Below are positions 50,122-58,799 of a stretch of DNA of 64,000 bases, in pieces. Positions within the stretch are counted from its first letter, which is position 1; each line of letters opens with the position of its first letter. The position numbers and the translations under genes were made by a program. The notes below the pieces were generated by a model. That model saw only the letters and a program-made list of their open reading frames with translations. It ran no database searches and had not been told where the DNA came from. Source of the DNA: Bacteroidales bacterium (GTDB taxonomy: Bacteria; Bacteroidota; Bacteroidia; Bacteroidales; Muribaculaceae); NCBI GenBank assembly GCA_004557565.1, contig SFGS01000004.1, forward strand, positions 69,714-133,713, written 5' to 3'.

Positions 50122-52626
50122 TTATTTGGAAAGCGAAGAAAAGAGTTTTGACACTAAGGATACCAGTTGTGTCACGCTTTCTTTGTCTGCTACAGGGATA
50201 TTGATGCTGGTTTGCCCGGTGGCTTCATCGGTTTTCACGATGCTGTCAACCAAGCGTGCTGTGGCTTCGGGTGACTGGAGCGTTTTCGCAAGTCCAGACA
50301 AGAACGATATGCCTTTTTCCACGAGTTGTTCGGGTGTGTCGTCGGCTGTGCTGGGCGTGGTTTTGTGATGCTCGTCATCTGGTTTCACCGACTGTTCTGC
50401 CTCTGCTTCAGACTCATGCTCTTCAAATTCAAACTCGTATTCGAGGCTGTCAGGACTGCTGGCTTCCGGGGTGTCGTGCGTGTCAATAGCGTCGCGGTTA
50501 TCCTCCAAGTCGTCGGAGGAAACAGCCGTTGCAGGTTCTTTGTCCGCATCTTCTTCAATTACGCTGCCCACCACATTGGCGATGGTGCTGAATTTATCGT
50601 CGCTGATGAAAATCGAGTCGTCGCCATTGTCGAGCACTCCCTCAAACATGTTTTGCTTGAATCGCAATTTGCCTATCATATTTTCCTCGATTGTGCCTTT
50701 CGACACAAGGTTGATAACCTGAATGTTGCGCTGCTGGCCGAGGCGATAAATGCGGCCTATACGCTGTTCGAGCACGGCAGGATTCCATGGCAGGTCGAGG
50801 TTTACAATCAGCGATGCCGACTGTAGGTTCAATCCCGTGCTGCCGGCATCGGTGGAGAGGAACACACGGCAATCAGGATCGGATTGGAAACTTTGCACGA
50901 TAGCACCACGCTTTGGCGAAGGCACTCCACCGTGAAGATAAACGTGACCTATGCCTCGCTTTTCAAGTTCTTGCACCAAGAGGCGTGTCATTCGCTCCCA
51001 TTGACTGAAAACCACCACTTTCTCATCACCACCCTGTATCATTTGGTCGATAATGTTGAGGCATTCACCAATCTTCACATCATATCGTGTGTGCTGGTCG
51101 AGAATGAACGTGCTGTCGCACACCATGCGCATCATATTGAGGTTGAGCAGCAATCTGTGTCTATCTTTCTCCGAAAGGAAGTGGTGGGCGTTCCATTTGT
51201 GAATGAGCTGAGCCACAGTCGATGCGCACTCTTCGTGAATGGCCATCTGCTGATCCGTCATAGGCACGAGCAAATTAGTGTCGCGTCGGTGGGGCAACTG
51301 CATTTCTACATCGCGTTTTCTGCGACGAATCAACTTTTGCTTCACTTGGGTGCCAATGGTGTTGAGGTTGCGGTAGCCCAGCACCTTCCCTGTATCGTTG
51401 GTCACAATGCACTGGTCGCGGAATTGATAGTATGGACCGAGGCAATACTGATCCACCAGTTCCATCACCGAGAACAATTCTTCAAGTTTATTTTCAAGTG
51501 GTGTGCCTGAAAGAGCTACCATATATTTTGATTTCAGCCGTCGGGCAGCGGAAGCAATCCTCGTGTGCCAGTTTTTCAGGCGTTGCACCTCGTCGAGAAT
51601 CACCATATCGGCATCAATATGCCCCATGAATTTGGCATCGTTTGCCATTGTGTGATACGAAACTATTTTATAGGTGGCAGCGTTGGCATAAAGTGCTTTA
51701 CGCTTTGCCGCATCACCTTCAACCACCATTACATCGGCTTTTGTGAAGCGCTCAATTTCGCTCTTCCACTGATATTTTAGCGATGTGGGGCAAACCACCA
51801 GAACGTTGCCCAGCAGATTGTGCTTCCGTAGCACTTCTGTTGTGGCGATGGCTTGAATGGTTTTGCCAAGTCCCATCTCATCGGCAATCAGAGTGCGCCC
51901 CTGTCTTACGGCAAACCGCACACCTTCTTTCTGATAGGGGAAAAGGCTGACGCTCAGCAGCGAATCAAGAACCTCATCGGTCAGACCGTTGACTATTTCG
52001 GCGCGCGTCTTGCTTTCACGCACCTCAAGCACAAACTCAAGAGCATCGTCGTAGCAGCGGAATGTGTCGGAAATTAGCCGAGCTTCGTTGAGCAGCGTCG
52101 GGAAATGCTCATATCCATTTGCGAGAAGCGCCCCGTCGGCATCAAAATAGCGACTTGCCAACTCCTTGAACTCACTCTCACATTCCGAACCTATGCGAAT
52201 ACGGACCGTGCGACCTTTGCGATACGACAGATAGATGCTCGTGTAGGCAGGTATGTCGCGATGAACACGCATTTTGCGGCTGTTGCTAATTTTGTTTTTC
52301 ACAGCCTCAAGATGCTTACAAGTTCCTAATTGCGAAGTTTTGAAATCAAGGCATGAGCAATAGTTCCACACACTATCTGCTCCACGATACACCACCTTGT
52401 ATCTCCAGTGAGTGCGTGGGTTGCGCACCCAATATTCGCCTGGTGATAACTCCTCGTCGATAGGCTCAATGCCGAAATTTTCGGACATGGCAGCTTGCTG
52501 ACGCAAAGCCACTTGCCACTCCTCCAGCGTCATTCCGCTTGGCTTCATCACCTCCGACAATCGCTTAGTAGCCTTCTTCTTTGCTGCATTCTTGGCCACA
52601 GTTTTCTTCTTCGCCATCTTCGTCAC
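50122..52626 (-). CDS. SWIM zinc finger - SNF2 family helicase
   Basis: The 834-residue protein has a Lys-rich N-terminus and a SWIM zinc finger (Cys90-x-Cys92, Cys103-x-His105). A Swi2/Snf2 ATPase follows: Walker A DEMGLGKTIQA at about 249-259, DEVQ box at 345-348, SGTPLENKLEELFS. A helicase C-domain has FLSTDAGSTGLNLQSAS and QRIGRIYRLGQQRN. The last 170 residues are an acidic low-complexity tail. Snf2 ATPases translocate on duplex DNA and remodel bound proteins; SWIM fingers bind DNA or protein. In bacteria such genes occur both as housekeeping factors and in defence loci, but no defence partner is present here. It has a full consensus promoter. Confidence 0.9.
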   Translation of the reverse strand: MTKMAKKKTVAKNAAKKKATKRLSEVMKPSGMTLEEWQVALRQQAAMSENFGIEPIDEELSPGEYWVRNPRTHWRYKVVYRGADSVWNYCSCLDFKTSQLGTCKHLEAVKNKISNSRKMRVHRDIPAYTSIYLSYRKGRTVRIRIGSECESEFKELASRYFDADGALLANGYEHFPTLLNEARLISDTFRCYDDALEFVLEVRESKTRAEIVNGLTDEVLDSLLSVSLFPYQKEGVRFAVRQGRTLIADEMGLGKTIQAIATTEVLRKHNLLGNVLVVCPTSLKYQWKSEIERFTKADVMVVEGDAAKRKALYANAATYKIVSYHTMANDAKFMGHIDADMVILDEVQRLKNWHTRIASAARRLKSKYMVALSGTPLENKLEELFSVMELVDQYCLGPYYQFRDQCIVTNDTGKVLGYRNLNTIGTQVKQKLIRRRKRDVEMQLPHRRDTNLLVPMTDQQMAIHEECASTVAQLIHKWNAHHFLSEKDRHRLLLNLNMMRMVCDSTFILDQHTRYDVKIGECLNIIDQMIQGGDEKVVVFSQWERMTRLLVQELEKRGIGHVYLHGGVPSPKRGAIVQSFQSDPDCRVFLSTDAGSTGLNLQSASLIVNLDLPWNPAVLEQRIGRIYRLGQQRNIQVINLVSKGTIEENMIGKLRFKQNMFEGVLDNGDDSIFISDDKFSTIANVVGSVIEEDADKEPATAVSSDDLEDNRDAIDTHDTPEASSPDSLEYEFEFEEHESEAEAEQSVKPDDEHHKTTPSTADDTPEQLVEKGISFLSGLAKTLQSPEATARLVDSIVKTDEATGQTSINIPVADKESVTQLVSLVSKLFSSLSK

Positions 52627-52649
52627 AAACGTTTAACTAGTTACACCCA

Positions 52650-52681
52650 CAAAGATACTCCCCCACAACATTCCCCACAAA
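52650..52681 (-). promoter_or_regulatory. Promoter of the SNF2-family gene
   Basis: Minus strand TTTG (52678-52681), 20-base spacer, TATCTTTG (52650-52657), 24 bases before the start. Confidence 0.7.
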
Positions 52682-52794
52682 CAATCTCAACGATTTTTTA
52701 TAAAAAAATAACAAAGCAAAATCTAAGTGGATTAAATGAGGCAGGAGGGCTTTCTTAGCTTCAGAGAGGCCTAACATTCAATGCCTGCCCCTAT

Positions 52795-52845
52795 GCGACT
52801 TGTTGACCCGTTGGCTCGTTGACTTGTTGACTTATTTGCTTGTTA
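52795..52845 (+). repeat. 9-bp tandem array overlapping the ribF 3' end
   Basis: Units CTTGTTGAC, CCGTTGGCT, CGTTGACTT and GTTGACTTA run in register. The ribF stop codon (TTA at 52832-52834) and its last codons lie inside the array. Confidence 0.8.
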
Positions 52846-53767
52846 GGGCGGTGAGGATTTGGCGGGAGGTGTTGCGGTCGCGGGTGAGTTGGGCGCGGAG
52901 TTCGTCGATGCTGCCGAGTTTGAATTCGAGGCGGAGGAATTTGATGAACTGGAGGGTGATGGGTTTGCCGTAGATGTCGCCGTCGAAGTCGAAGATGTTG
53001 ACTTCCACAGAGAGTTGTGTGCCGTTGTCGAGGGTGGGACGCACGCCCACGTTCACCATGCCTTGGTGCCACTCATCGTCCACTTTCACCATCACGGCGT
53101 AAGCACCCTTGTGGGGAAGAATGAGGTCGGTGGGGATTTCGCCCACGTTGGCGGTGGGGAAACCGATGCCACGGCCGTTGTGGAAGCCGTGAACCACCTT
53201 GCCCGACAGCGTGTAGGGGCGGCCCATGCAGCGCATCGCGTCGTCGACCTTGCCCGATGCTATGAGGCGGCGAATAATAGAAGAACTAACAGGCGCATAC
53301 TCGCCCAAGTATTCGGGTGCCTTCACCACGTCGATTCCCAGTTCCTTGCCGTGGCGCACATAGTCGGCAAAGGTTTCCGACTTGTCGTGACCGAAGCGGT
53401 GGTCGTAGCCCACCACAAGCACCGCCACGCCATAGCGGTCGCGCAGCAGTTGCAGAAACTGGCGCGAATTGTTGAGCGAGAGTTCGTAGGTGAAGTTGAG
53501 CAGCACCGTCACGTCGATGCCGTGCCGTCCGATTTCCGCCACCTTGTCGGGCACGGTCATCAGCATTTTGATGTCGCTATCGGGACGGAGTACGGCTTGT
53601 GGGTGCTGTGCGAATGTAATGACAGCCGATTTCAGATGCCGCTGGGCGGCGATGCGCTTCACCTCGTCGATGAGCGTGAGGTGCCCAAGGTGCACACCGT
53701 CGAACATGCCGATGGCTGCAACGGTGCTGTGCTTTGGTAGGGTATCGGTGTCGCGAACGATTTGCAT
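52832..53767 (-). CDS. ribF: Bifunctional riboflavin kinase / FMN adenylyltransferase
   Basis: RibF makes FMN from riboflavin and then FAD. The 311 residues have the usual two domains. The N-terminal adenylyltransferase has AAIGMFDGVHLGHLTLIDEV and VLVVGYDHRFGHDKSETF, then APVSSSIIRRLIASG. The C-terminal riboflavin kinase has GRPYTLSGKVVHGFHNGRGI followed by GFPTANVG and VEVNIFDFDGDIYG. The start ATG overlaps the stop of the HAD gene by one base (TAATG), so translation is probably coupled. The final residues (LTSK) are encoded by tandem-repeat DNA. No FMN riboswitch was seen. Confidence 0.97.
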   Translation of the reverse strand: MQIVRDTDTLPKHSTVAAIGMFDGVHLGHLTLIDEVKRIAAQRHLKSAVITFAQHPQAVLRPDSDIKMLMTVPDKVAEIGRHGIDVTVLLNFTYELSLNNSRQFLQLLRDRYGVAVLVVGYDHRFGHDKSETFADYVRHGKELGIDVVKAPEYLGEYAPVSSSIIRRLIASGKVDDAMRCMGRPYTLSGKVVHGFHNGRGIGFPTANVGEIPTDLILPHKGAYAVMVKVDDEWHQGMVNVGVRPTLDNGTQLSVEVNIFDFDGDIYGKPITLQFIKFLRLEFKLGSIDELRAQLTRDRNTSRQILTALTSK

Positions 53768-54396
53768 TAGGCGAGATTGAGTTGCTTTAAAATATCCATA
53801 AATTCCCCTCCCTCTGGCACGAGAGCCGTGGCGAAGCCGAATTTTGCGGCGGCATCAAGGTTGCGTTGGCTATCGTCGAGGAAAAGCGTTTCTTCGGGGC
53901 GAATGCCCATTGTGGAGATGGCGTATTCAAAGATTTCGGGCGCGGGCTTGTTGTGCTTGGCGCGATACGAAACAGTCACACCGTCGAAATAGTCGCTCAT
54001 CTGGCGGCCTTCCTTGCGGAAAAGCTTGTCGATGATGCCCTCAAACATGATGGGATTGGTGTTCGACAGCACATAGGTGCCATATTTCTCGCGCAATTGG
54101 CGCAACGCCACAAGGCGGTGTGTGGGAATGTCGATGATGAAATTGCAGATGGCTTGCTCAATGTGCGCATCGGTCACGCCTTCGGGCATAGTGGCACGCA
54201 TGGCATTACAAAACTCGGCAGGGCTCAACGCGCCGGCTTCAAGTTGCAGAAACGGTCCGCTTTGGCGATACAACCCAATCATTTCATCGGCATTGGTCAT
54301 ACCCAGCGCCGTGAGCGAATCCACACAACGCTGACGCTCGATGTCGATAACCACGCCACCGAGGTCGAAAAGAAGATTTTTTATTTTGCTCATCAC
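53767..54396 (-). CDS. HAD-superfamily hydrolase (YihX/epoxide-hydrolase-like subgroup)
   Basis: The 209-residue protein has the HAD motifs: LLFDLGGVVIDIE (motif I; the second Asp position is Gly-Gly, as in the HAD-IA variant 3 subgroup), VLSNTNPIMF (motif II), KHNKPAPEIFEYAI (motif III Lys) and TLFLDDSQRNLDAA (motif IV). An alpha-helical cap sits between motifs I and II. This subgroup includes YihX-type sugar phosphatases. It overlaps the SDR gene by 4 bases upstream and ribF by 1 base downstream, so it may be a phosphatase acting on a small metabolite or on flavin-related phosphate, but that is only a suggestion from context. Confidence 0.9.
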   Translation of the reverse strand: MMSKIKNLLFDLGGVVIDIERQRCVDSLTALGMTNADEMIGLYRQSGPFLQLEAGALSPAEFCNAMRATMPEGVTDAHIEQAICNFIIDIPTHRLVALRQLREKYGTYVLSNTNPIMFEGIIDKLFRKEGRQMSDYFDGVTVSYRAKHNKPAPEIFEYAISTMGIRPEETLFLDDSQRNLDAAAKFGFATALVPEGGEFMDILKQLNLA

Positions 54397-55235
54397 TTAG
54401 GCTCTTCGAGTTGCTTTTTCAGCACACGCATCGTGTCGTTGCAAAGTTTGATAAACACTTCGCGGTTACGCAGCAGCGAACTTGCCTTAATTTGCTTGTT
54501 GCCACTCTTGAAAATGAAGCCCGTGTCGGCAGAACCGATGGCTCTCATCATCGCCTTTGCGCCGTTTTCGAGGTTGCCGGTGTGGTTGCTGATAAAGCGG
54601 AAACGGCTGATAAAGCGGTTCATGCCCAGTTTGCTCAAGTTCACCAAACCCGAATCCACGCTGTTGACAGCCACATGTTGGGTGCGAAGCACGGTGGAGA
54701 GGTAGATAGAGAACAGCGAGAGCGCCATTTTGCTTTGCGCATAGGCAGCAATAGGCATGAAATTGCTCACAGCTGGAAATTCGTAAGGAATCGAAACAGG
54801 CGTGTGCGAAAGCGAGGTGCTGAAAATGATGCGTCCGCCTTCAATCATCAGTGGACGGATAAGCAGCGAGAGCAAAGCGGTGCTCAGGAAGTTGACCTGC
54901 ACCAACTTCTCATAGCCGTCGGGTGACATTTCGCTGCGGTGGCTGATGTAGTTGGCATTGTTCACCAGCACGGCCACAGGGCGGTTGAGTGCCTTGATTT
55001 GGTTGGCAAAACTTCTCACGCTGGCAAAAGAGCCAAGGTCGAGGTGCATACTGGTGATGTCTTTATTGCGTGTGCGGATTGCCAATTCCTTAGCCTTGGC
55101 ATCGCTCTTTTCGGTGTCGAAGCAAGCCATCACAATGGCGTGGCCGGCTTCTGCTAAATTCTGTGTCACCACGCTGCCCATAGCGTCGGTGGCGCCAGTG
55201 ATGATGTAGAGCGGTTTGTTAGTCTGTTTGTCCAT
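54393..55235 (-). CDS. Short-chain dehydrogenase/reductase
   Basis: The 280-residue SDR has the Rossmann glycine motif as TGATDAMG (residues 14-21; the classical form is TGxxxGxG, so the second glycine position is Ala). VLVNNANYI follows for the NNAG motif, then FSTSLS with the catalytic Ser, and YAQSK with Tyr and Lys. The length and a C-terminal extension resemble retinol-dehydrogenase-like SDRs. Its substrate is unknown. The stop overlaps the next gene (HAD) by 4 bases, and the start is preceded by AGATATG, 12 bases from the M28 gene stop. Confidence 0.9.
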   Translation of the reverse strand: MDKQTNKPLYIITGATDAMGSVVTQNLAEAGHAIVMACFDTEKSDAKAKELAIRTRNKDITSMHLDLGSFASVRSFANQIKALNRPVAVLVNNANYISHRSEMSPDGYEKLVQVNFLSTALLSLLIRPLMIEGGRIIFSTSLSHTPVSIPYEFPAVSNFMPIAAYAQSKMALSLFSIYLSTVLRTQHVAVNSVDSGLVNLSKLGMNRFISRFRFISNHTGNLENGAKAMMRAIGSADTGFIFKSGNKQIKASSLLRNREVFIKLCNDTMRVLKKQLEEPK

Positions 55236-55247
55236 ATCTGATATGTT

Positions 55248-56225
55248 TTATAATTCGTAAATAAGATTAGCCACGGTTTGTCCCACGGCTTTGAGCGTTT
55301 TGGCAGAAATCTTGTCGATGGTGTCGCCTGTGGTGTGCCAGTAAGGGTAGAAGCCGCCCTCGCTGCCAGGACGCATGTCTATGATGTCGATGCAGGGTAT
55401 GCCAGCGCGGATGATAAACACGTGGTCGTCGGTGGCGGCGCCAAACTGCACACTCTTGAAGTGGTTGCTGTAGCCACTGTCGGCGGCAATGTTCCACACC
55501 TTCTCCACCACATCGGCAGCGCACTGGAGCGAGAAGCCCTCGTGGTAGAATTGTGCGTCGGGTGCGCCCACCATATCGAGCAGAATGCCATACATGGGCT
55601 TGTAGTCCTTCACATGTGGGTGCTCTGTCCAGTATTGCGTGCCAAGAGCCCAACTTTCCTCTTCGTTGTCGGTGCCCCAGTCTTCTGCATCAACGAGCAG
55701 GATATCCACGCCCACATCGGGCTTTTTACCATTCATGAGGCGAGCCAGTTCAAGCAGCACGCCCACGCCGCTGGCACCATCGTTGGCACCCATCACAGGC
55801 ATATTGCGCTTTGCCTGGTCGGGGTCGGCATCTGCCCAAGGGCGAGTGTCCCAGTGAGCCACGAGCAAGATGCGCTCCTTGGCATCGGGATTGATAACAC
55901 CTATATAATTAGTGGCATTGAGCGTTTTGCCGTCGAAAGTGGTAAGGCGCGCCTTTTGGGCAATCACCTTATCGCACCAGCCACGCAGTTGTGCCTCAAT
56001 CCATTCGCCGCATTGTTCGTGAGCCTGAGTTTCGGGCACACGCGGACCAAAGTCACATTGCTGTTTCACAAAAGCGAATGCGCTGTCGGCGTTAAAATCC
56101 ACAGCGGCAACTGGTTGTGGCACCGTGTCGGCATTTTTAGCCGAACTGTTCGTAGCACTGCCCGAACCGCAAGAAGTAGCCAATCCCACGGCGGCAACAA
56201 GGCTAAATATGTGATGCATCTTCAT
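55248..56225 (-). CDS. M28 family lipoprotein peptidase (glutaminyl-cyclase-like)
   Basis: The 325-residue predicted lipoprotein (lipobox ATSC with Cys19) has an M28 zinc fold. VAHWDTRPWAD carries the first His and the Asp, GANDGASGVGVLLELAR the bridging Asp, and LVDAEDWG the acidic residues; the final ligand is in WHTTGDTIDKIS. The HWDTRPWAD form and the GxxDGASG phrase are typical of bacterial glutaminyl cyclases, which make N-terminal pyroglutamate, as well as of M28 aminopeptidases. In Bacteroidetes the cyclase acts on exported proteins after signal cleavage before Gln, and several exported proteins here begin with Gln (AMA-Q, AFA-Q). It heads the minus-strand cluster with SDR, HAD and ribF. 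Confidence 0.88.
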   Translation of the reverse strand: MKMHHIFSLVAAVGLATSCGSGSATNSSAKNADTVPQPVAAVDFNADSAFAFVKQQCDFGPRVPETQAHEQCGEWIEAQLRGWCDKVIAQKARLTTFDGKTLNATNYIGVINPDAKERILLVAHWDTRPWADADPDQAKRNMPVMGANDGASGVGVLLELARLMNGKKPDVGVDILLVDAEDWGTDNEEESWALGTQYWTEHPHVKDYKPMYGILLDMVGAPDAQFYHEGFSLQCAADVVEKVWNIAADSGYSNHFKSVQFGAATDDHVFIIRAGIPCIDIIDMRPGSEGGFYPYWHTTGDTIDKISAKTLKAVGQTVANLIYEL

Positions 56226-56267
56226 CTTACTCTTTACTTACAAAGTGAAAAATATCATTGTAGCCTA

Positions 56268-56275
56268 CAAAGTTA
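56268..56275 (-). promoter_or_regulatory. Candidate -7 element of the M28-SDR-HAD-ribF cluster
   Basis: The minus strand reads TAACTTTG with a TTTG 22 bases upstream (56298-56301), slightly long spacing; 43 bases before the M28 start. Confidence 0.45.
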
Positions 56276-56352
56276 GGCAAAAAACTTCACTACTCCCCAA
56301 AAACTGCACACCTAATTCATCTTTGTGCAATATTTTCTCCAAGGAGAGGCAA

Positions 56353-56448
56353 ATCGAATCTTCGATATTTCGATATTTCGAAGACTCGAATTTTCGAAAC
56401 CTCGCCTCATTGCCTCGTAGACCTGTTGACCCGTAGACTCGTTGACTC
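56353..56448 (+). repeat. Mosaic tandem repeat array between divergent genes
   Basis: An 8-bp TCGATATT/TCGAATTT block is followed by 9-bp GCCTCGTAGACCTGTTGACC-type units. It lies between the M28 gene promoter and the acyltransferase promoter; nothing else is visible in the 56226-56595 gap. Confidence 0.8.
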
Positions 56449-56519
56449 CCATTCCGCCTCCTGTATGCCAAATTGTCATATTTTTAGAGGCGATTTTTCG
56501 TTTTTTCGGGGAATATTGC

Positions 56520-56527
56520 TAACTTTG
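56520..56527 (+). promoter_or_regulatory. Candidate -7 element of the acyltransferase gene
   Basis: TAACTTTG lies 68 bases before the start at 56596; no well-spaced TTTG. Confidence 0.4.
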
Positions 56528-56595
56528 CATTCTTATATACTATATTAAAAGAGATTCGAGGGGGCTGTGCGCTTCCTCACACATCAAATTCAGCT

Positions 56596-57468
56596 ATGCA
56601 AGACAACAAGCCTCAGCAAGACACCAGCACACAAGCGCCTATCAAGCGCACGGTGCTCGACTACGACGATATTTGCCAACTCGCCCCCTTCTTCAAGGGC
56701 AAGGAGAAGTTGGTGAACCGCCTGTTCCGCCTGCTCGCAGTGGATAAGGTGAACTGGATTCACGACCACAACTGCGACACCCCTGGCGTGCCATTTGTGC
56801 AAGGTCTGCTCCGCGACCTCAACATCACCATCGACATTCGTGGCGAGGAAGTGCTGAAAAATCTGCCGAAAGAAGGTGGGTTTATCACCGTGTCGAACCA
56901 CCCATTCGGTGCGCTCGACGGCATTATGCTGATTAAAATCATCGGTGAATACCGTCCCGACTTCAAGGTGATGGTGAATATGATTTTGAACTACATCAGC
57001 GCCATGCGCCCCAACTTCATTGCCGTGGATGCCCTCGCCAGCAACGACCCCGCCAAGCGCGCCGTGTCGATGAAGGGTATCACCACCGCGCTCCGCCATG
57101 TGAAAGACGGTCACCCTCTGGGCTTTTTCCCTGCTGGGGCGGTGTCGAAAATCACGCCTAACCTCCGTATCGAGGACCGCTTGTGGCAACCCAACATCAT
57201 TCGCCTGATCAAGAAGTTGAAGGTGCCTGTGGTGCCCATCTATTTCCACGGCCACAACAGCACATTCTTCAACATTCTCGGCCTGATTGACTGGCGATTG
57301 CGCACGCTGAAACTCCCCTCTGAGGTGTTCCGTCGCCACGACCAGACGTTCCGTGTGTCGGTGGGCCAACCCATCATGCCCGACGAGCAGGCACAATACG
57401 AGTCGCTCGAATCGTTGGGCGAATTCCTGCGCGAGCGCACCTACAGTATGCGCAAGTGGGACAAATAA
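56596..57468 (+). CDS. Lysophospholipid acyltransferase-like protein (PlsC/OlsA-type)
   Basis: The 290-residue protein has the acyltransferase HX4D motif as SNHPFGALDG (His102, Asp108), followed by FFPAGAVSKI (motif III) and VVPIYFHGHNS (motif IV). The N-terminal 85 residues are soluble and there is little membrane character. In Bacteroides the related O-acyltransferase GlsA works with the N-acyltransferase GlsB to make glycine lipids. GlsB is not adjacent here, so glycine-lipid synthesis is only one possibility beside phosphatidic acid or ornithine-lipid synthesis. It is followed after 38 bases by the sigma-54 activator. Confidence 0.88.
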   Translation: MQDNKPQQDTSTQAPIKRTVLDYDDICQLAPFFKGKEKLVNRLFRLLAVDKVNWIHDHNCDTPGVPFVQGLLRDLNITIDIRGEEVLKNLPKEGGFITVSNHPFGALDGIMLIKIIGEYRPDFKVMVNMILNYISAMRPNFIAVDALASNDPAKRAVSMKGITTALRHVKDGHPLGFFPAGAVSKITPNLRIEDRLWQPNIIRLIKKLKVPVVPIYFHGHNSTFFNILGLIDWRLRTLKLPSEVFRRHDQTFRVSVGQPIMPDEQAQYESLESLGEFLRERTYSMRKWDK

Positions 57469-57506
57469 CACCAGTGTGAAATTAACTCAAAATCTACATA
57501 TTAATT

Positions 57507-58799
57507 ATGGCAACACTTGAAGCAGCAATTAAAAGCGCAATGCTGCGCTACGGACTGATTGGCAAATCGCCGCTGTATCTTGCCGCCATGGAGCAGGCGT
57601 TGAAGGTTGCGCCTGTCGACCTTTCGGTGCTCATCATTGGTGAGAGCGGTTCGGGTAAGGAGGTTTTCCCCCGAATCATTCACGACCACAGCCGACGCAA
57701 GCACGAGAAATACATGGCGGTGAACTGTGGTGCAATACCAGCAGGCACCATCAATAGCGAACTTTTCGGTCACGAGAAGGGCTCGTTCACTGGTGCTATC
57801 AGCGACCACAAGGGCTATTTTGAAGACTGCGACGGTGGCACGCTGTTTCTCGACGAAGTGGCGGAACTGCCAATGGAAACACAGGCACTGCTGCTGCGTG
57901 TGCTGGAGTCGGGCGAATATATGCGCGTGGGTAGTTCCGATGTGCGTAAGACCGACGTGCGCATCGTGGCTGCCACCAACAAGAATCTCGAAAACGCCAT
58001 CAAGGAGGGCAAGTTCCGCGAAGACCTGTACTATCGCCTTTGCTCGGTGCGCATCGATGTGCCACCATTGCGCCGCCGTGGCGACGACATTTGGCTGCTT
58101 ATCCGCAGGTTCAGTCACGACTTTTCCGAAAAATACCGCACCCCGGAAGTGGAATACTCCGACGAGGCTAAAAAGGCGATGCTCTCCTACCGCTGGCCCG
58201 GCAATGTGCGCCAACTCAAGAATGTGGCGGAGCAGATAGCGCTGTTTGAGGCTGGCAACAGGCTCAGCGTTGAGAATGTGGCGAAATATCTGCCTAACCA
58301 GGAGGGTTTGGTGAGCGTCGACGGTGCCGTGCACGACTACATGCACGAGCGTGAATACATTTTCAAGATGCTCTACAAGATGCAGCAAGATGTGGTGGCT
58401 CTGCAATCGGCTCTACAAGAGCGACGCATGCCTGCAACCGCCACCACCACATTCCAACTCAACGATGAGATGGAACTGCTCAAACGCGATAGCCATAAGT
58501 TGACGAAGATGAACATCGGCGCCGACGACGATACCGTCAAGCCGAAGAAAATCATCGACCTCAACAGCCACGACACCACGGCAGTTGACAAGCACGATTT
58601 CGAAGCTCCCTACGCCATGGAGGTGGAAGCACATATCAAAACGCTCGACGAAACCGAGCGCGAGACCATCACACGCGCTTTGGAGCGCAACAACGGCAAG
58701 CGCAAGCGCACAGCAGAAGAACTCAACATCTCGGAACGCACGCTCTACCGCAAAATCAAGGAATACGGACTCGAATCAAGAAACCAACACAAAAAGTAA
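57507..58799 (+). CDS. Sigma-54-dependent activator without sensor domain
   Basis: The 430-residue protein begins almost directly with the AAA+ sigma-54 interaction domain: Walker A GESGSGKE (45-52), the sigma-54 contact loop as GSFTGA (92-97; usually GAFTGA), Walker B GGTLFLDEVAEL (110-121) and VPPLRRRGDDI. A linker of about 100 residues with few motifs follows, then a Fis-type HTH at the C-terminus (KRKRTAEELNISERTLYRKI). No receiver, GAF or PAS domain is present, so control may come from abundance or from a partner, as in PspF. The stop overlaps the lptE start by one base. This regulator-lptE-TPR-secG order is, as I recall, common in Bacteroidetes. Confidence 0.93.
   Translation: MATLEAAIKSAMLRYGLIGKSPLYLAAMEQALKVAPVDLSVLIIGESGSGKEVFPRIIHDHSRRKHEKYMAVNCGAIPAGTINSELFGHEKGSFTGAISDHKGYFEDCDGGTLFLDEVAELPMETQALLLRVLESGEYMRVGSSDVRKTDVRIVAATNKNLENAIKEGKFREDLYYRLCSVRIDVPPLRRRGDDIWLLIRRFSHDFSEKYRTPEVEYSDEAKKAMLSYRWPGNVRQLKNVAEQIALFEAGNRLSVENVAKYLPNQEGLVSVDGAVHDYMHEREYIFKMLYKMQQDVVALQSALQERRMPATATTTFQLNDEMELLKRDSHKLTKMNIGADDDTVKPKKIIDLNSHDTTAVDKHDFEAPYAMEVEAHIKTLDETERETITRALERNNGKRKRTAEELNISERTLYRKIKEYGLESRNQHKK

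Noticed and set aside
53768..53800. FMN riboswitch before ribF
   Set aside because: ribF overlaps the HAD gene by one base, leaving no leader, and no RFN-like fold was seen upstream of the cluster.
54077..54334. Plus-strand ORF opposite the HAD gene
   Set aside because: It is antisense to a well-supported HAD gene with all four motifs and shows no domain.
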